Positions 10,264 through 21,638 of a DNA stretch of 64,000 nt are shown piece after piece (positions within the stretch are counted from its first letter, which is position 1; every line of letters begins with the position of its first letter). The notes under the pieces were generated by a model, which was not told where the DNA came from, ran no database searches, and worked only from the letters and a program-made list of their open reading frames with translations. Position numbers and translations under genes: made by a program. The stretch comes from Citrus sinensis (taxonomy: Eukaryota; Streptophyta; Magnoliopsida; Sapindales; Rutaceae): NCBI RefSeq assembly GCF_022201045.2, contig NC_068562.1:23473501-23537500 (forward strand), given 5' to 3'.

Positions 10264-10271
10264 TATAAAAA
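10264..10271 (+). promoter_or_regulatory. second TATA box in the LTR
   Basis: The context GCCTATAAAAAGGTAGCC resembles the first core (CCTATAAAAGGTAG) 391 bp upstream. Being nearer the LTR end, it would give a shorter leader. Confidence 0.55.
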
Positions 10272-10547
10272 GGTAGCCAACGAAGGTAAAAGGGTTAGCA
10301 TTTTCAAGATAAAAGAGGAAACCACAAAAAAGCCATAAGACCTGTGGCAAACGTTCCCCGAACCTTCATATCTGACTTGAGCGTCGGAGGGTTTGCGCCG
10401 GGAGAACAACCGGCGTACTCTGACTTGTCTGTGTGTGCAGGGACATCTGGAGAAGAAGCATTACTAGGAGACCTCCTGGTCGTGGTAAAGTTGATCGAGC
10501 AAGGATCCTGGTCGTAGAACGAGGAGAACCGGAATCTCGCATCAACA

Positions 10548-11290
10548 AGAACCCCACAAACAGCCACCCCTAACAAGCCAATCAGCACCTGCGAGACAAC
10601 CCAAGGGAACGATCACGTGAGGGAATACCACATGTCAAACTCAATACGAGAAGAACTTAAGAGATTTTTGAATTTCACCCTAATATTACTAAAAATCCAC
10701 CATCTTAGGTGGAGAATAGCCAATCACGGCTCACCGTTAGTCCAAAAGGTCTAAAGATGCCCTCAGGGGCACTCCACTGTAAGATCAAGTCCATCTCATC
10801 ACAGAAAAGTCATTCTTCAATCTTTCAACTGTTCTTCATGCGCATTTTTGAGATTTCACACAAATCCAACCTCATGTCCATTATTTATTGACTTGAGCAT
10901 TGAAATGCCATCCCGGGCTACCACTAAGAGAACACCTACAATAGTCATTTTCCTCTTTTTGAAGACTCTGGACAGCCTTTTCCTTGAAATCCTTCCCAAA
11001 AAGGTCAGAGAGATCATCCCCAACGTGAAGTTCTTTAAATGTTCTGGGCAGAATAATGGCTTGACCAGAATTTTGCCAAAACATATATAATTATTTCCAA
11101 AGTCAAGGAAATGAAAAACTAGAATTTTAGAACAAGAAAAGTATAAATCTATCTTTCGTTAGCAAACTGACGACATTACTGAAAAATGAACACTGATATC
11201 ATTAATCAAAGGATCAATTCAATTACAACTTTTTGGCTCGCTGTAAAATTTGCATAGTCCTGACACTACTTTACAGTATGTTGGCATTGC
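10548..11290. other. flank between the Tat element and the next gene, with a possible gene fragment
   Basis: This single-copy-looking stretch probably holds the 3' untranslated region of the gene at 11291-14063. A 67-codon ATG frame on the minus strand (11084-10881; motifs LPRTFKELHVGDDLSDLF and GSPGWHFNAQ) has protein-like composition. I recognise no family. It may be chance, a relic exon, or part of another transcript. Confidence 0.35.
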
Positions 11291-14063
11291 TCATTCAGAA
11301 GCTACATCGATCGATGCACTCTGCTTTTTGGGTTTGCTTTTCTTGATTTGCAAAAATGGCCAGCAACCAGGTGAGAAATTGCTGGCTATCCTGTCATATA
11401 TAACATTGTACAAAAGGAATTAGTATTAGAAGCTTAAATAATAAGTATTCAAAGCTTTATCTCATTTGGCATTAACTAATCACTCGAACAAACAAAATTT
11501 AAGTTACATTTGCGTTAACATTTTAAGCAATGGCGGAACCACTCTTGTCCACGTGTTTGCCCGGGTAAACCCTAAAATCTTGGAATATTTTTTTACATCA
11601 TGAAAATTTATAATATTAAGAAAAAAAGTAAAAGTTAAGAAAAATATTAATGACCGGCAATTTCTGAACTTTGAAAATATATTGATAATCTTTCTATATA
11701 TGAGGGTATATTTATAATTTTATTAACAATATATAGACAAATTGGATAATCTAATAAATTTGTTTTATATGCTAAAAGGATATAATGATAAAATTATAAT
11801 AAATTGGGGTGTAAATATTTTTTTTAAAATATTATGAGGGTTTTTGTCTCTTTACTTAAACGTTGGGGGTGTGTTTGTCTTTTTCCCTATTTTATTTTTG
11901 ATTACAGAAAAAGTAAATTATCCAATATTTTTCTCTTCCATCAAAGAGTTGTAACTACCCCACGACTCAAAATTGACGTCTTCAGCTTCTATTTCTTTTT
12001 TTAAAGTTTATTTCACATAACACAATTAAATGAACTATTTAACTTTCTTCTTAAGTTTTTGATTCTCTCCTAATAGGATTAAAGATCCAAGGTTTGCTTT
12101 CTTTGTCAAGATTCAAGCTTTGCTTTCTTCGTCTTTTTTATTTTTATTTTTATTTTTATTTTTATTTTTTTAGGTTACATTACAATTACTTTTGTTTAAA
12201 AAAAATTCTAAATATTTAATAAGGAATCTTCCATTATGAACTCCAGTTTATATTTTTCAGGCTTAATTTGTTGTGTGCTACTTTGTAAATTGCGACTGTT
12301 TCTTTAATATTAAGATTTATGTATTGTTAATTTATTAATTATAGTTAATAATTTGTAACCATAAGTTTATTTTTTCATACATGATTGAACTAGATGGTGT
12401 GTGTGTATTATATTTTCATTAATTTAAGATTTGAATAGCATTTATTTTATTTTTACTATTATATATATTTTTTATGCTTTTGGCAACCCTAAATCACAAT
12501 ACTAGTTCCGCCCCTAATTTTAAGTTAAAATAGTCTAACCCATAACTAATCACTTGCCATTGATATAATATATATTTACTAACGAGTAAAAGCTTGTTTA
12601 GTCCCTATATTATGATATTAGTATCCATTTAGTCCCTATTTTTTAAAAAACACCTCAAAACGTCACTGCTGCTAAATATTGACACTCATACCATTATTTT
12701 TTTATTCTTTTTAACTTGCTTTTACAATATTACACTCTTACAATAATGTTTCTTTTTTGTATATTAATAAAAAATTAGATTATCAAATTAAACTCAAAAA
12801 TAAAATAAAAACAAAAAAGGTATATATTAATTTTTGTGGAAGCTCATGTATGTCTAAAAAATTAATATTTTAACTCAAGAGAATGTTCTACAAAAATTAA
12901 TATATATATATATATATATATATTGAGGTATTTTAAAAAATATAGGAACTAAACAGATACTAACTTCAAAATATAGGGACTAAAAGAGTTTTTACCCTTT
13001 ATTAACTGTAAGCAAGAAACTTAAGATCATAAATTAATTTTTTTTCATAATATAGATCTTGAACGCCGCAGACGTCTGCACAATTTAAAATGCATATTTA
13101 TGTTACATGGCACTGTCAAACTAGTTAGACCACCAATTAATTATGATTTGATAATATATTGCGACTAAACAGCTCTATCCCACCTCAAATGTATATTAGT
13201 TTTAAAACGTGTGAATGTCACTGTTAGAGAATTTTAATTCTTTTAAGTCTAAATTCTACGGCACCTAACCAACTACAATTAATAATAAATTTTTTAAAAC
13301 AAAAATACCTGCTTGTGGTAATGCTATTACTGTTTGAGCTGCTGCTGCTGCTGCTGCGGTTGGAAGTTTTGCCCCTGCCATTTTTCTCTCCGGCCGAAAA
13401 GATCTTTTTAATCTTTGGTTCTTTATTATCATTATCGCATGAACTTCTTGGAGAAACCTTCGAGGATCCAGTTTTGGGGGTTATAGATTTTTTCTTAGTA
13501 GAACCAAAACAACTTGGAATAAAAAACATCTTGATCAAGAAAATTTCACTATCCATGCTTGAAGACCTTGAAAATTTATTAGTACTGTAAGTACTACCTA
13601 ATGACTCCATTCTTTGCATCTTCGTTTTCTTCTTCTTCTTATTATTCTGCTGCTTCTTGATCATTTGAGCTTCGGTTTGGAAACGAAAGCTTCTCTCACG
13701 ATCAGCAACCAAATTATCATTCTCCTTATAGTCCTCTTCTTCACGATGATGAATTCTTTGCTGCAGCTGATGCTCATCAACCATATCTTTCAATGAGAGT
13801 TCATAGCTGCTATCTGGCATATCCTGAATCATCTCCATGAGCTCTTTTCTTGCCTCTACAATTCGCTGCAATCGCGACCGCGGCGAAAGATTACTGTACT
13901 GATGATCACGAGACAGCAAAGGAGATGATTCATATGAACTCATGACACGATTATTACTCTTCCCCCATAGGCTTGGAAGATAAGCAGCTCCATCATCTCC
14001 CTCTTCAACTACTCTTGCTTCAAAGGAAAACTCATCTCCATAATTCATCATGGTGGGTATCAT
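11291..14063 (-). CDS. conserved-looking plant protein of unknown function, two exons
   Basis: Exon 1 runs 14063-13309 from an ATG with a long frame. It has LLSRDHQYSNLSPRSRLQR, then a predicted helical VEARKELMEMIQDMPDSSYE, then ELSLKDMVDEHQ, a Lys-rich block, and a run of serines near its end. A donor (AAGCAG|GTATTT) closes it in phase 2. Exon 2, 11390-11291, begins after an acceptor (ATGACAG|G) in the matching phase, encodes 32 residues (with SPGCWPFLQIKKSKPKKQ), and stops at TGA. The joined frame would be 284 residues. I do not recognise a named function; the arrangement suggests a cytosolic or nuclear, low-complexity, basic-tailed protein. Without splicing, the frame would end at 13224 with a different 28-residue tail. 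The 1918-bp intron contains a MITE and AT repeats. Confidence 0.7.
12133..12171. repeat. (TTTTTA)n microsatellite
   Basis: About six TTTTTA-type units lie inside the intron of the gene at 11291-14063. Confidence 0.8.
12584..12997. mobile_element. Mutator-like MITE, 414 bp
   Basis: Long imperfect terminal inverted repeats of about 75 bp open with GAGTAAAAGC..TTTAGTCCCT on the left and GGGTAAAAAC..TTTAGTCCCT on the reverse of the right. The flanks are TTTACTAAC (12575-12583) and TTTATTAAC (12998-13006), a 9-bp target duplication with one mismatch. That length is typical of Mutator-like elements. There is no coding capacity. It sits in the intron of the gene at 11291-14063. Confidence 0.75.
12901..12923. 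repeat. (TA)n microsatellite
   Basis: About 11 TA units lie within the MITE at 12584-12997. Confidence 0.9.
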
Positions 14064-14572
14064 GCAAGAATTCAGCTAGCAACAGTGATTTATGTTTTGA
14101 GTGCCAATTGTGGTTTTATTTGAACTAAATGTTCGTGTAACGCGAAGCAAGTAATTGAAATGTCATTTTCTTTAGGGTGCTCTGATCTTAATGGGTGCAC
14201 TTAAAAGTCGTTGCCGTCTTGGAAGAATGACAGAGGCGTCTGTCCAATTTTTCTTCATCGGTCTCTCTCAAAGTTGTCCTTTTTTTATTTTAAGTTTGCA
14301 GACTGCAATGATTAATCTAATTTTTTAATTTTATGTAATTTCTAGTCTTAAGGTTTGGTCTGTTTCCGCTATCATTTTTAAAAAATATCTCTTATGGGAT
14401 CCAATTACATGTGGCAGTAGAAGTATTGTGAGGTTGAAAATTATTACTGATTATTTCTATCTATTAGTTACAAAATTCATATTTTTAATTCCTAAATTTT
14501 AGCTTTCTTAATCTTATTGACTTTTCAGTTTTTTACACGTTCAAATCTATATCTCATAAATAATATATAATA

Positions 14573-15133
14573 TACAGTAAAATCTTGATAAATTAGTAGT
14601 GTTGGATTATGAAAAAATAATTAATTAATATATTAATAAATTATTGATTTATTAAGATATTTCTTTTTTTTTTAAATGATTACATTGATTTAGTATTTAT
14701 TATGTTTTATTTGATTAGCAGTTAGTTTTCTCACACATTAGTAGTAATAGGATTATTGTAAAGTTTATGTTTTATATATTAAGATAACACATGGAACTCA
14801 TCTCATTCTTGTTGCAAGACGACAACACAAATTGAAATTTCGCATTATGAAAAGAGTTATAGATGATATCCAATTTCAAATTAATTTCAAGAAGCATCAA
14901 ACACCACTAAGAACATATTTTACAAAAGCCACATGAAATATCACGTGGATTTAATTTAAAATTAAGTAGTTATTGATTTATATAGTAAGTGGGTCTAATA
15001 AGAAAATATGATTTTTTAAAAATTTATTATCTTAAAAATTTATCAAATTATTAATTTACCAAAATGACCCCATATCAGTACCGATAAAGTAATTATTTAA
15101 TCAAGATTATTAATTTATCGAAGTTTAACTATA
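14573..15133. mobile_element. possible MITE with imperfect inverted ends
   Basis: The left end, TACAGTAAAATCTTGATAAA, resembles the reverse complement of the right end, TATAGTTAAACTTCGATAAA, both followed by AT-rich text with repeated TTAATAA. No clear target duplication was found, so the borders are uncertain. Confidence 0.35.
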
Positions 15134-15368
15134 TCGTTATCAATACACCGTAAAAGATTATAAAAAATATGCACAGATCTAAATTCATACTGAAATTCAT
15201 TCAAATGCTTTGGAGTGTAAATGGCTTTAAAGAGAGAGAGAGAGAAATGGATTTACTAAAAACTTCGAATTTTGTATCCTTAGATTACATGCTAAAATTG
15301 GGAAGAATCTCTGGATTGAATCTGATTCTATGTGTAACTTTTTTTTTTCTTTAATCTTCGAAATAATA

Positions 15369-15454
15369 GAATCCTTCCTCTTTCTTATGAAAGGTGCTCT
15401 CTTTGCATGAATGATGAATCCCAAATTTTCTTTACGTGTAGACTAATTTTAAAA
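15369..15454 (+). pseudogene. fragment of a LINE-type reverse-transcriptase zinc-binding domain
   Basis: In one frame the plus strand reads SYERCSLCMNDESQIFFTC. This matches the zinc-binding motif (RCxLC...E...H/IFFxC) found at the end of plant LINE reverse transcriptases. The histidine is replaced by Ile. No neighbouring RT or endonuclease could be joined to it. Confidence 0.45.
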
Positions 15455-17280
15455 TAATGCATTCTCTTAGTTGAAGTAGCCATGGCCATTCATGACTTTA
15501 AGAAGAATTCAGAAATAAAGTTTAGGAAAATGAATTTTAGTTTTTTCATCTTTAATTTCTTGAGAATTATTTCTGGGATCAAAGAGTATTTTTTAAAGAT
15601 ATATTATGAATGTAAAATTCTCATATCATGAGAATAGTAAATAAATACATATTAACTGTACTCTATTGTAATTAGTAATTACCATATGTCATTAAATCTT
15701 CCAAATCATAAGAAAAATTAAGTTAGGAGAGGGTGCATTATCTTGTTAAAAAAAATAGTGTTATGGTCTTCTAGAAGCTGTTTATAATATATAAAATAAA
15801 TCATTCTAAAAAAGTAACGTCTAACAGTAACAGCTTGTTATATCTTCTGCTTATCAAAACTTTGAAATCGCCATCACACGTGCTTGCAAGAGGTTTCTTT
15901 GTGATTATACATGTTCCACATGGATTGCGACTAAGAATTTCAATGTCTCCCAATTGTTACGTAACATTTAGTTTTCTTGAGGAAATCAAAAGTCAAGTTA
16001 TGCATTTTTGTTTTGTTTTTTTTGTTTTGATATTCAATAAATAGTAATTTTCATTGATTATCATCAGATCTTCCTCCTTTTTTTTTTTAATCTCTCCAGT
16101 GATCGTATAAAGATAATCCGATAATTTAAACTAAAATTATTATGAGGCCCAAACTTATTCACGTTTCAGATTACAAAGTTGAGTTAGACAAGGACGAATA
16201 ACTATAATTTCATAGTTTAAATTTTTGGTATAGTTCGGCTTATCATGAATATACACATTAGCGGCCCCACCACCTTGAATAGTAGGTTGAAAGGGAAAAA
16301 AAATAAAAAATTACTTAATAAATTGTCAAGTTATTTGCACTCCAAATTTTATTATAAATGCTCATATTTAATGAAATTTTATATTATTAAAATGGCCTTA
16401 ATTACAATTTACTTTTAAGGACAAGATAATTTTATATAATAAAATATTATCACTTTTTACTAGAGGTGGTAAAATGTATGATCGAGTCTTGTTTGTGTCG
16501 TGTCAGCTTCATGTCGTGTGAAATTTAAGATGATCTAAGGATGACCCGTTCATTAATCTTGTCAAAATATTTAGACTCTTACCCGACACAAGAAATAAAT
16601 GAATTATCCAATAACCCATTAGTATCTATATATTTAATAAGATTTATATTAAATACTTACATTACACACCCACCCACCCACCAAAATCTTATACAGTTAC
16701 ATTATTAAAATTTTAAATCTATATAGAATTTTATTAATGAAACACCATGTATATGTTCATCCTTCCGAAAAGAAAAGAGAGAATCATGTCCAGTATTTGA
16801 GTTTTGTTGAGTAGAACCTACAAATTGATTTAAAATAGAAAATATAATAGTGTTATTTAATCGGGGTAAATGAGTCAAAAATTTTAACCATAACCCAATA
16901 AGGAAAAAAAATTGTGTTGACCTGAACTCGACCCATTTAATAATCATGTTAAATTTGACGACTCATACCAATTCTTAATAATGTTGCACTCATATCGAGT
17001 AATCGACATACTCATTACCTTATCTCTTAAACCCTAAAATTAACTTCTTCTACTCAAATCTAATATATTTTTACTCTCAAGTATAAAAGTGTCTACTTAT
17101 AATATAATCTAGTGAGTCCGGAACCAAACCACAGGAAATTTAAAAATCTAGTAGTCAATTATTAAACAAAAAAATTAAGTGTAGAAAAACAAATTAATAA
17201 GAACTAGTCTAAAAGAAAATGCTAAGATTAAAGGATTCACTCTCGAGTTTCAAATTATGGTCATAATGAAATTCTAGTTA

Positions 17281-18487
17281 TGCAACCCAAGAAGGGGGGG
17301 TGAATTGAGATTTTAAAAATTAAGTTAAGCAAATCACACAACAATTTAATCTAATGCCTTAATGGAATAAAAAACAATAAATTCAATAAAGTATAATAAT
17401 AAAGGAGTAAGGGAAGAGAGAGCAAACACAATGATTTTTACGTGGTTCGGCAATCCACGCCTACGTCCACGCCTCCAAGCTCACCGGGCTTGAGGATTTC
17501 ACTAAGCAAGCCTCCAAGGCTTCAAATACTTACAATTGACTTCTAAGGTGTCAATGGACCTTCACAACAAGAGATTATCCCCAATTTCTTAACCCAAGTG
17601 TATCACAACACTTACAATCTTTTAACTTGATTTTACAAAAAGGATTACAAATGAATTTCTCTCACACAATGTGTTTGATCACAAATGAAAGCTCAATGTG
17701 TGAATGAATGAGATGAATACAATGATTTAAAGCTCAATGAAAGTTGTATTCTCTATATTTTGTTCAATGATGATCGTTGGAATTCTTCATGTTTGGATTT
17801 GAATGAGTTTATTTATAGTTAGAGCTAAAAACTAGCCGTTATTGACTTTCTGCTCACTGTCAGATCGCCGTTAAGTAGATGTCGGATCGCCGTTTGACTG
17901 GTCAATATGACCGTTGGACTGAATTTTTAAATTATTGGATCGCCGTTTTATAGATGTCGGATCGCCGTTTTATAGATGTCGGATCGCCGTTAGTGTCCAG
18001 AGGATACTCTTCAATTCTGCTCGATGTCGGCTAGTCGTTATCAAGATGTTGGTTAGCCGTTTATTATTTTTCAAAATTACAGTTTGACCCTAAAATGTTT
18101 CATAACTGTACTATGGCCCAAAACATTATAAATTTTGTAAATAGGTCCAATTTCATAATCTCTAAATAATGCTTGCTATTTCCAAAACTTTCTAAAATTA
18201 TGATATAACCCAAAATGCTATGAAACCTTTCAAATAAGCCATTCTCCAAAATTTCAAGCAATACTTGTTGATTTCAAAGTTTTCAAAACTCTTTCAATTA
18301 AACCATAAACTTGAAAAACAACTAATTTCATAAAATTATTTTTACATTAAATATAAAAACCTTTATAATGTGAAAATAATAATTTATTTAAAATGTATAA
18401 AAAAATAATTTGAGCTTAAAAGATTAATCATTCTTAATCTTGTTTGTTATCATCAAAATCAAAATTATAGAAACATATATGTTAACA
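17281..18487 (-). repeat. probable solo LTR, 1.2 kb
   Basis: On the minus strand it starts TGTTAACATATATG and ends ACCCCCCCTTCTTGGGTTGCA. This TG..CA pair, with a C-rich stretch before TTGGGTTGCA, is familiar from plant LTRs. GATCGCCGTT-type motifs recur at 17863-17997. No internal region or second LTR is adjacent, and I found no matching 5-bp duplication, so the borders are tentative. Confidence 0.5.
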
Positions 18488-20175
18488 CATAACACTCTGT
18501 CATATTTGTATTTTGCATTTCTTTTGTCAATTAATTATTATGCCATTTAACTCTTAATTAACCATTTGTGTAGATAAACATGGAATGAAGTATCTAATAT
18601 GCCACAACTATATTACAGTGTCAACATCTGTCAAAAATACCACATAAATCTAAAAAGATCCAGATCTATAAATTAACATTATATAAAAGAAACTTGTACA
18701 GAAAAAAATACAAACATTTAAAATAAACTTCAAGACTCACTTAAGAGAGTAAGTAATTTAATAATTTGAATATTTGAGTTTCACCTTTCATCTCAGCTTA
18801 GAAAAATAACCACTCATATTGATAAACAAAACACTTGTTTTATTTAACAAATTTCTGAAATATGTTACAAAAAAATTAACTACACAAAAGAACAAAATAT
18901 TTTTAAGCCTTAGTCTTCAGCACCTTTCACCTCTTCTCTCTGTGTCCATCATACTTCCTCTTCTCTCCTTTTATAGGAAACAAACACCTTCGTCTTCTTT
19001 TATTTTATTATTATTTAATTTTTCAATTATTTATCTATTTACATAGAAATGAGTGAGAGTCAAGTGGCAAAGTGATCACTTCCTTTTTTTATTTTTTATT
19101 TTTTAATTACATCTCCTCAATAATGCATTCCAAATGACTTCAACAATTTATTTTCCTTATTTTCTGCTTTCGGTTCCAATTCTATCTTTATTTCCGAAAT
19201 ATTTACAATATAAAAATTAATATAAGATTAACACACAACAAATTAATTTAACATAGAAATTTATTAAGAGAGCATTAAAATAATTTATAAATTATGAGTG
19301 CATTAATCAACATAGTAAGTAAAAAATTAATAATTTTAACCTTATTAAATGTATACTTTTTAACTTGTATTAACACTGAATGAATGAGGAGAAAGCTTAA
19401 AAGAAAGTTAAAACAGGCCAAGCTCCACTCTTGAGTACTTTGAAAAGTGGATCTTGAATGCACAAGTCAAGTGAGGCTACTTGTTGATTTTGTTTCTTTC
19501 ATTTTCAAAGTAAACTAATCCGGGTATGACTCAATATATATTAAAATAAACAAGTCAAGCTTATAACCACGAAAATTGTCAGGTCATAAAATACAATTAT
19601 TAAGATTGATTGCCCTTTCAAATAAGTTAGAAAATATAATGAATTAATTATTTTAAGAATGAGTGGATTGTTACAGATTTGACTGTTGGAGCTTAGACAA
19701 CGATTTATCAATTTTTTTAACATTTGTTGTCAATTCTATAAATTGTGGTACATAACTAATTATGGATTTTAAGTTTAGTCATGAACAGTGACAAAATCTT
19801 ATGTTAAGTCCATTATTTATAGAGTTGGCATCTTATGGCAAATCTAGTTAAATTGAAATTTTATTTATTACATATCTTGTAGTAGGAATTAATTTATTAA
19901 TTCTCTAATTTAGTGAGATTCCAATTCATTAGGAATATTTGTTTCCTAATTTAATTATATGTCTAATTTACAAAGTCAATTAATGATGAAATTCTATAAT
20001 TGGAGCATGAGATCTATTTAGAGCAAGGAGTTGGTTCAAACAGTAAGTTCATTAAATACTTTAGATATTTATTGGGAGACAATAAGGTAAGAAGATCAAA
20101 TTTATTCCTATTCAGATTCATGGGAATTATAAGAGGAAAGAAACTCTTATTTGGAAAGAATCTAAGTTTTTTAAA
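18488..20175. other. AT-rich intergenic stretch
   Basis: I see no gene, RNA gene or clear element here. Short open frames lack protein-like composition. Confidence 0.5.
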
Positions 20176-20592
20176 GGGAAATTATCATTCATATACCCTA
20201 TATTTGCTCTGTTATAAAAAATACTACAACACTTTGAGAGTGTATCAATCGTTCACCCTTAGTTGACAAAATATATCAGCCAACCACCGAACCGTTAGTT
20301 GTCGTTTGAAAGTTAATGGAGTTACAGTGAATTGACGATTTTACCCTTGAAAATTATCACTTGTATACCCTTAAATTCTCTTTTTATCACTTGTATACCC
20401 TTAAATTATCACTTGTATCATATAAAAAGACCAAATTACCCTTCTGACGTCGTCATACTTAAACGTTAACTAACTGTTTGGTGGTCAGCTGATACATTTT
20501 GTCAACTTAGGGTGGACGATTGATACACCCTCAAAGTGTTGTAGTATTTTTGATAATGGAGTAAACTAAGGGTATACAAATGATAATTTTCC
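20176..20592. mobile_element. Mutator-like MITE, 417 bp, with perfect 9-bp target duplication
   Basis: The ends are long inverted repeats of about 130 bp: GGGAAATTATCATTC on the left and GGAAAATTATCATTTG on the reverse of the right. Similarity continues through ATACTACAACACTTTGAG and TGACAAAAT. TTTTTTAAA flanks both sides (20167-20175 and 20593-20601). The centre has repeated TATCACTTGTATACCCTTAAAT text. There is no coding capacity. The single-stranded form would fold into one long hairpin. Confidence 0.88.
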
Positions 20593-21638
20593 TTTTTTAA
20601 AACTTGTTATTTTTTGTGAAACCCTAGTGCCTATAGAAAGAGAGGTATTTCACAATTGAATGTACACAACACAGAGCATAAAGTAGAGAAGCAAAATTCG
20701 ACCTCCTCCCTAGAGAATTCAGATTTAGGACACAATGTTGTGTTGATTTATTTACTCATCTTCTTTTCATTTTTGTGGAGAGTTTATGTGGATCTTGGAT
20801 CACTAGACATTAAAGAATTGAAGAGTTGATATTGATCACTTTAGCATTTAATATTTTATTAATATTTATCTTGTTATATTAAGCTTATTTAGGTAATGTT
20901 TATAATTATAGTTTAATTAGGATTTACTTTATATTTCCTTGTTCAAGAAATATTCCTTTTGCTTATAAGGAGTTATAAGTTTATTAGGAATAGGATAATC
21001 TCAATTAGTATAAATAAGCTTGTTATATTTGTTTATTTACACAATCTTTTCATCAATAATATTTTAGATTATTTCCTTTTTGGTTTTGCTTTATTGTTAA
21101 TTCGATGTTTTCTCTCTTGGTGAGCTATTCTTTCTTGAGTTTCAAGAATGTACGTTAGAACAACATCTATTATCGCTTTTGCACTATATCATCCTCTAGC
21201 TCAATGTCGGGGTGTTCAATGATTCAATCTAATGGTTTTTGAAAAATTCAAATCCAATCCAATTATAGCTGGCTTTTATATTTTGTATTTGATTCGTTCC
21301 AATCACTTATTGAGATCTAATTTAACCAAAACAATATTTATAAAATAAAATCCAACCGGATCCAATCCAATTAAAATAAAGACTTTACAACTATATGTAG
21401 TGCAATCATAATAATAAAAAAATTTGAAAGGTATATACAATTTTTTTGTTGTATTTTATAAATATATTACAATCTAGGGTGTATTGTACTTTACATATGT
21501 ACATTTAAAGTTTACCTCAGACATTTATTAAGAGTAATTTAAAAATGCACTCTCACTAACAATATTGAAGAAAAAATACTCATATTTACCATATTGTTTT
21601 AGGGTACCAACTCACTGAGTTACGAAGGGAGGGGTGAA
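20593..21638. other. intergenic stretch with a possible LTR remnant
   Basis: The part from about 20860 to 21100 has the flavour of a short plant LTR: a TATAAATAAG core near 21010, then a CAATCTTTTCATCAATAAT-like 3' end. No partner LTR, primer site or duplication was found. The rest is AT-rich, with nothing recognised. Confidence 0.3.

Larger units (their letters stand above)
1..10547 (+). mobile_element. Tat-lineage Ty3/gypsy LTR retrotransposon, 5' end outside the window
   Basis: The order seen is: end of the 5' LTR (1-169), primer-binding site, gag-pol (247-5892), tandem-repeat 3' region (about 6020-6995), antisense ORF (9233-7182), purine-rich tract, and 3' LTR (9697-10547). The enzyme order protease-RT-RNase H-integrase is that of Ty3/gypsy. 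A second, archaeal-type RNase H between the native RNase H and the integrase, plus an antisense ORF before the 3' LTR, are hallmarks of the plant Tat group. The 169 bp of 5' LTR that can be compared are identical to the end of the 3' LTR, so the insertion is recent. The element lies 743 bp beyond the stop codon of the host gene at 11291-14063. The 5 bp after the element, AGAAC, should be the target duplication; its partner is off the window. Confidence 0.95.
9697..10547 (+). repeat. 3' LTR of the Tat element, 851 bp
   Basis: It starts TGTTTG and ends ATCAACA, a TG..CA pair with a 4-bp TGTT/AACA inverted end. Its last 169 bp equal positions 1-169. It contains two TATA-type cores and four 56-bp tandem repeats. 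The left border is set by the TG after the purine tract; the matching part of the 5' LTR is off the window. Confidence 0.88.
14064..17280. other. AT-rich intergenic DNA with element remnants
   Basis: No gene is seen beyond the promoter side of the 14063 gene. The stretch holds a possible TIR element (14573-15133), a LINE scrap near 15369-15454, a short CACC run near 16666-16683, and GTGTCGTGTCAGC-like text near 16490 of the kind common in degenerate plant repeats. Confidence 0.6.

Noticed and set aside
13273..13308. A 36-nt intron at the end of exon 1 of the unknown gene (acceptor TTGTAG)
   Set aside because: Too short for a plant intron. The distant exon at 11390-11291 fits in phase and composition.
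13315..13590. Leu-rich plus-strand frame opposite the unknown gene
   Set aside because: It mirrors the Ser/Lys-rich codons of the minus-strand exon and has no independent support.
20860..21100. A second solo LTR
   Set aside because: TATA-like and 3'-end-like text are suggestive, but no terminal TG..CA pair, duplication or partner could be fixed. Kept only as a note in the intergenic entry.
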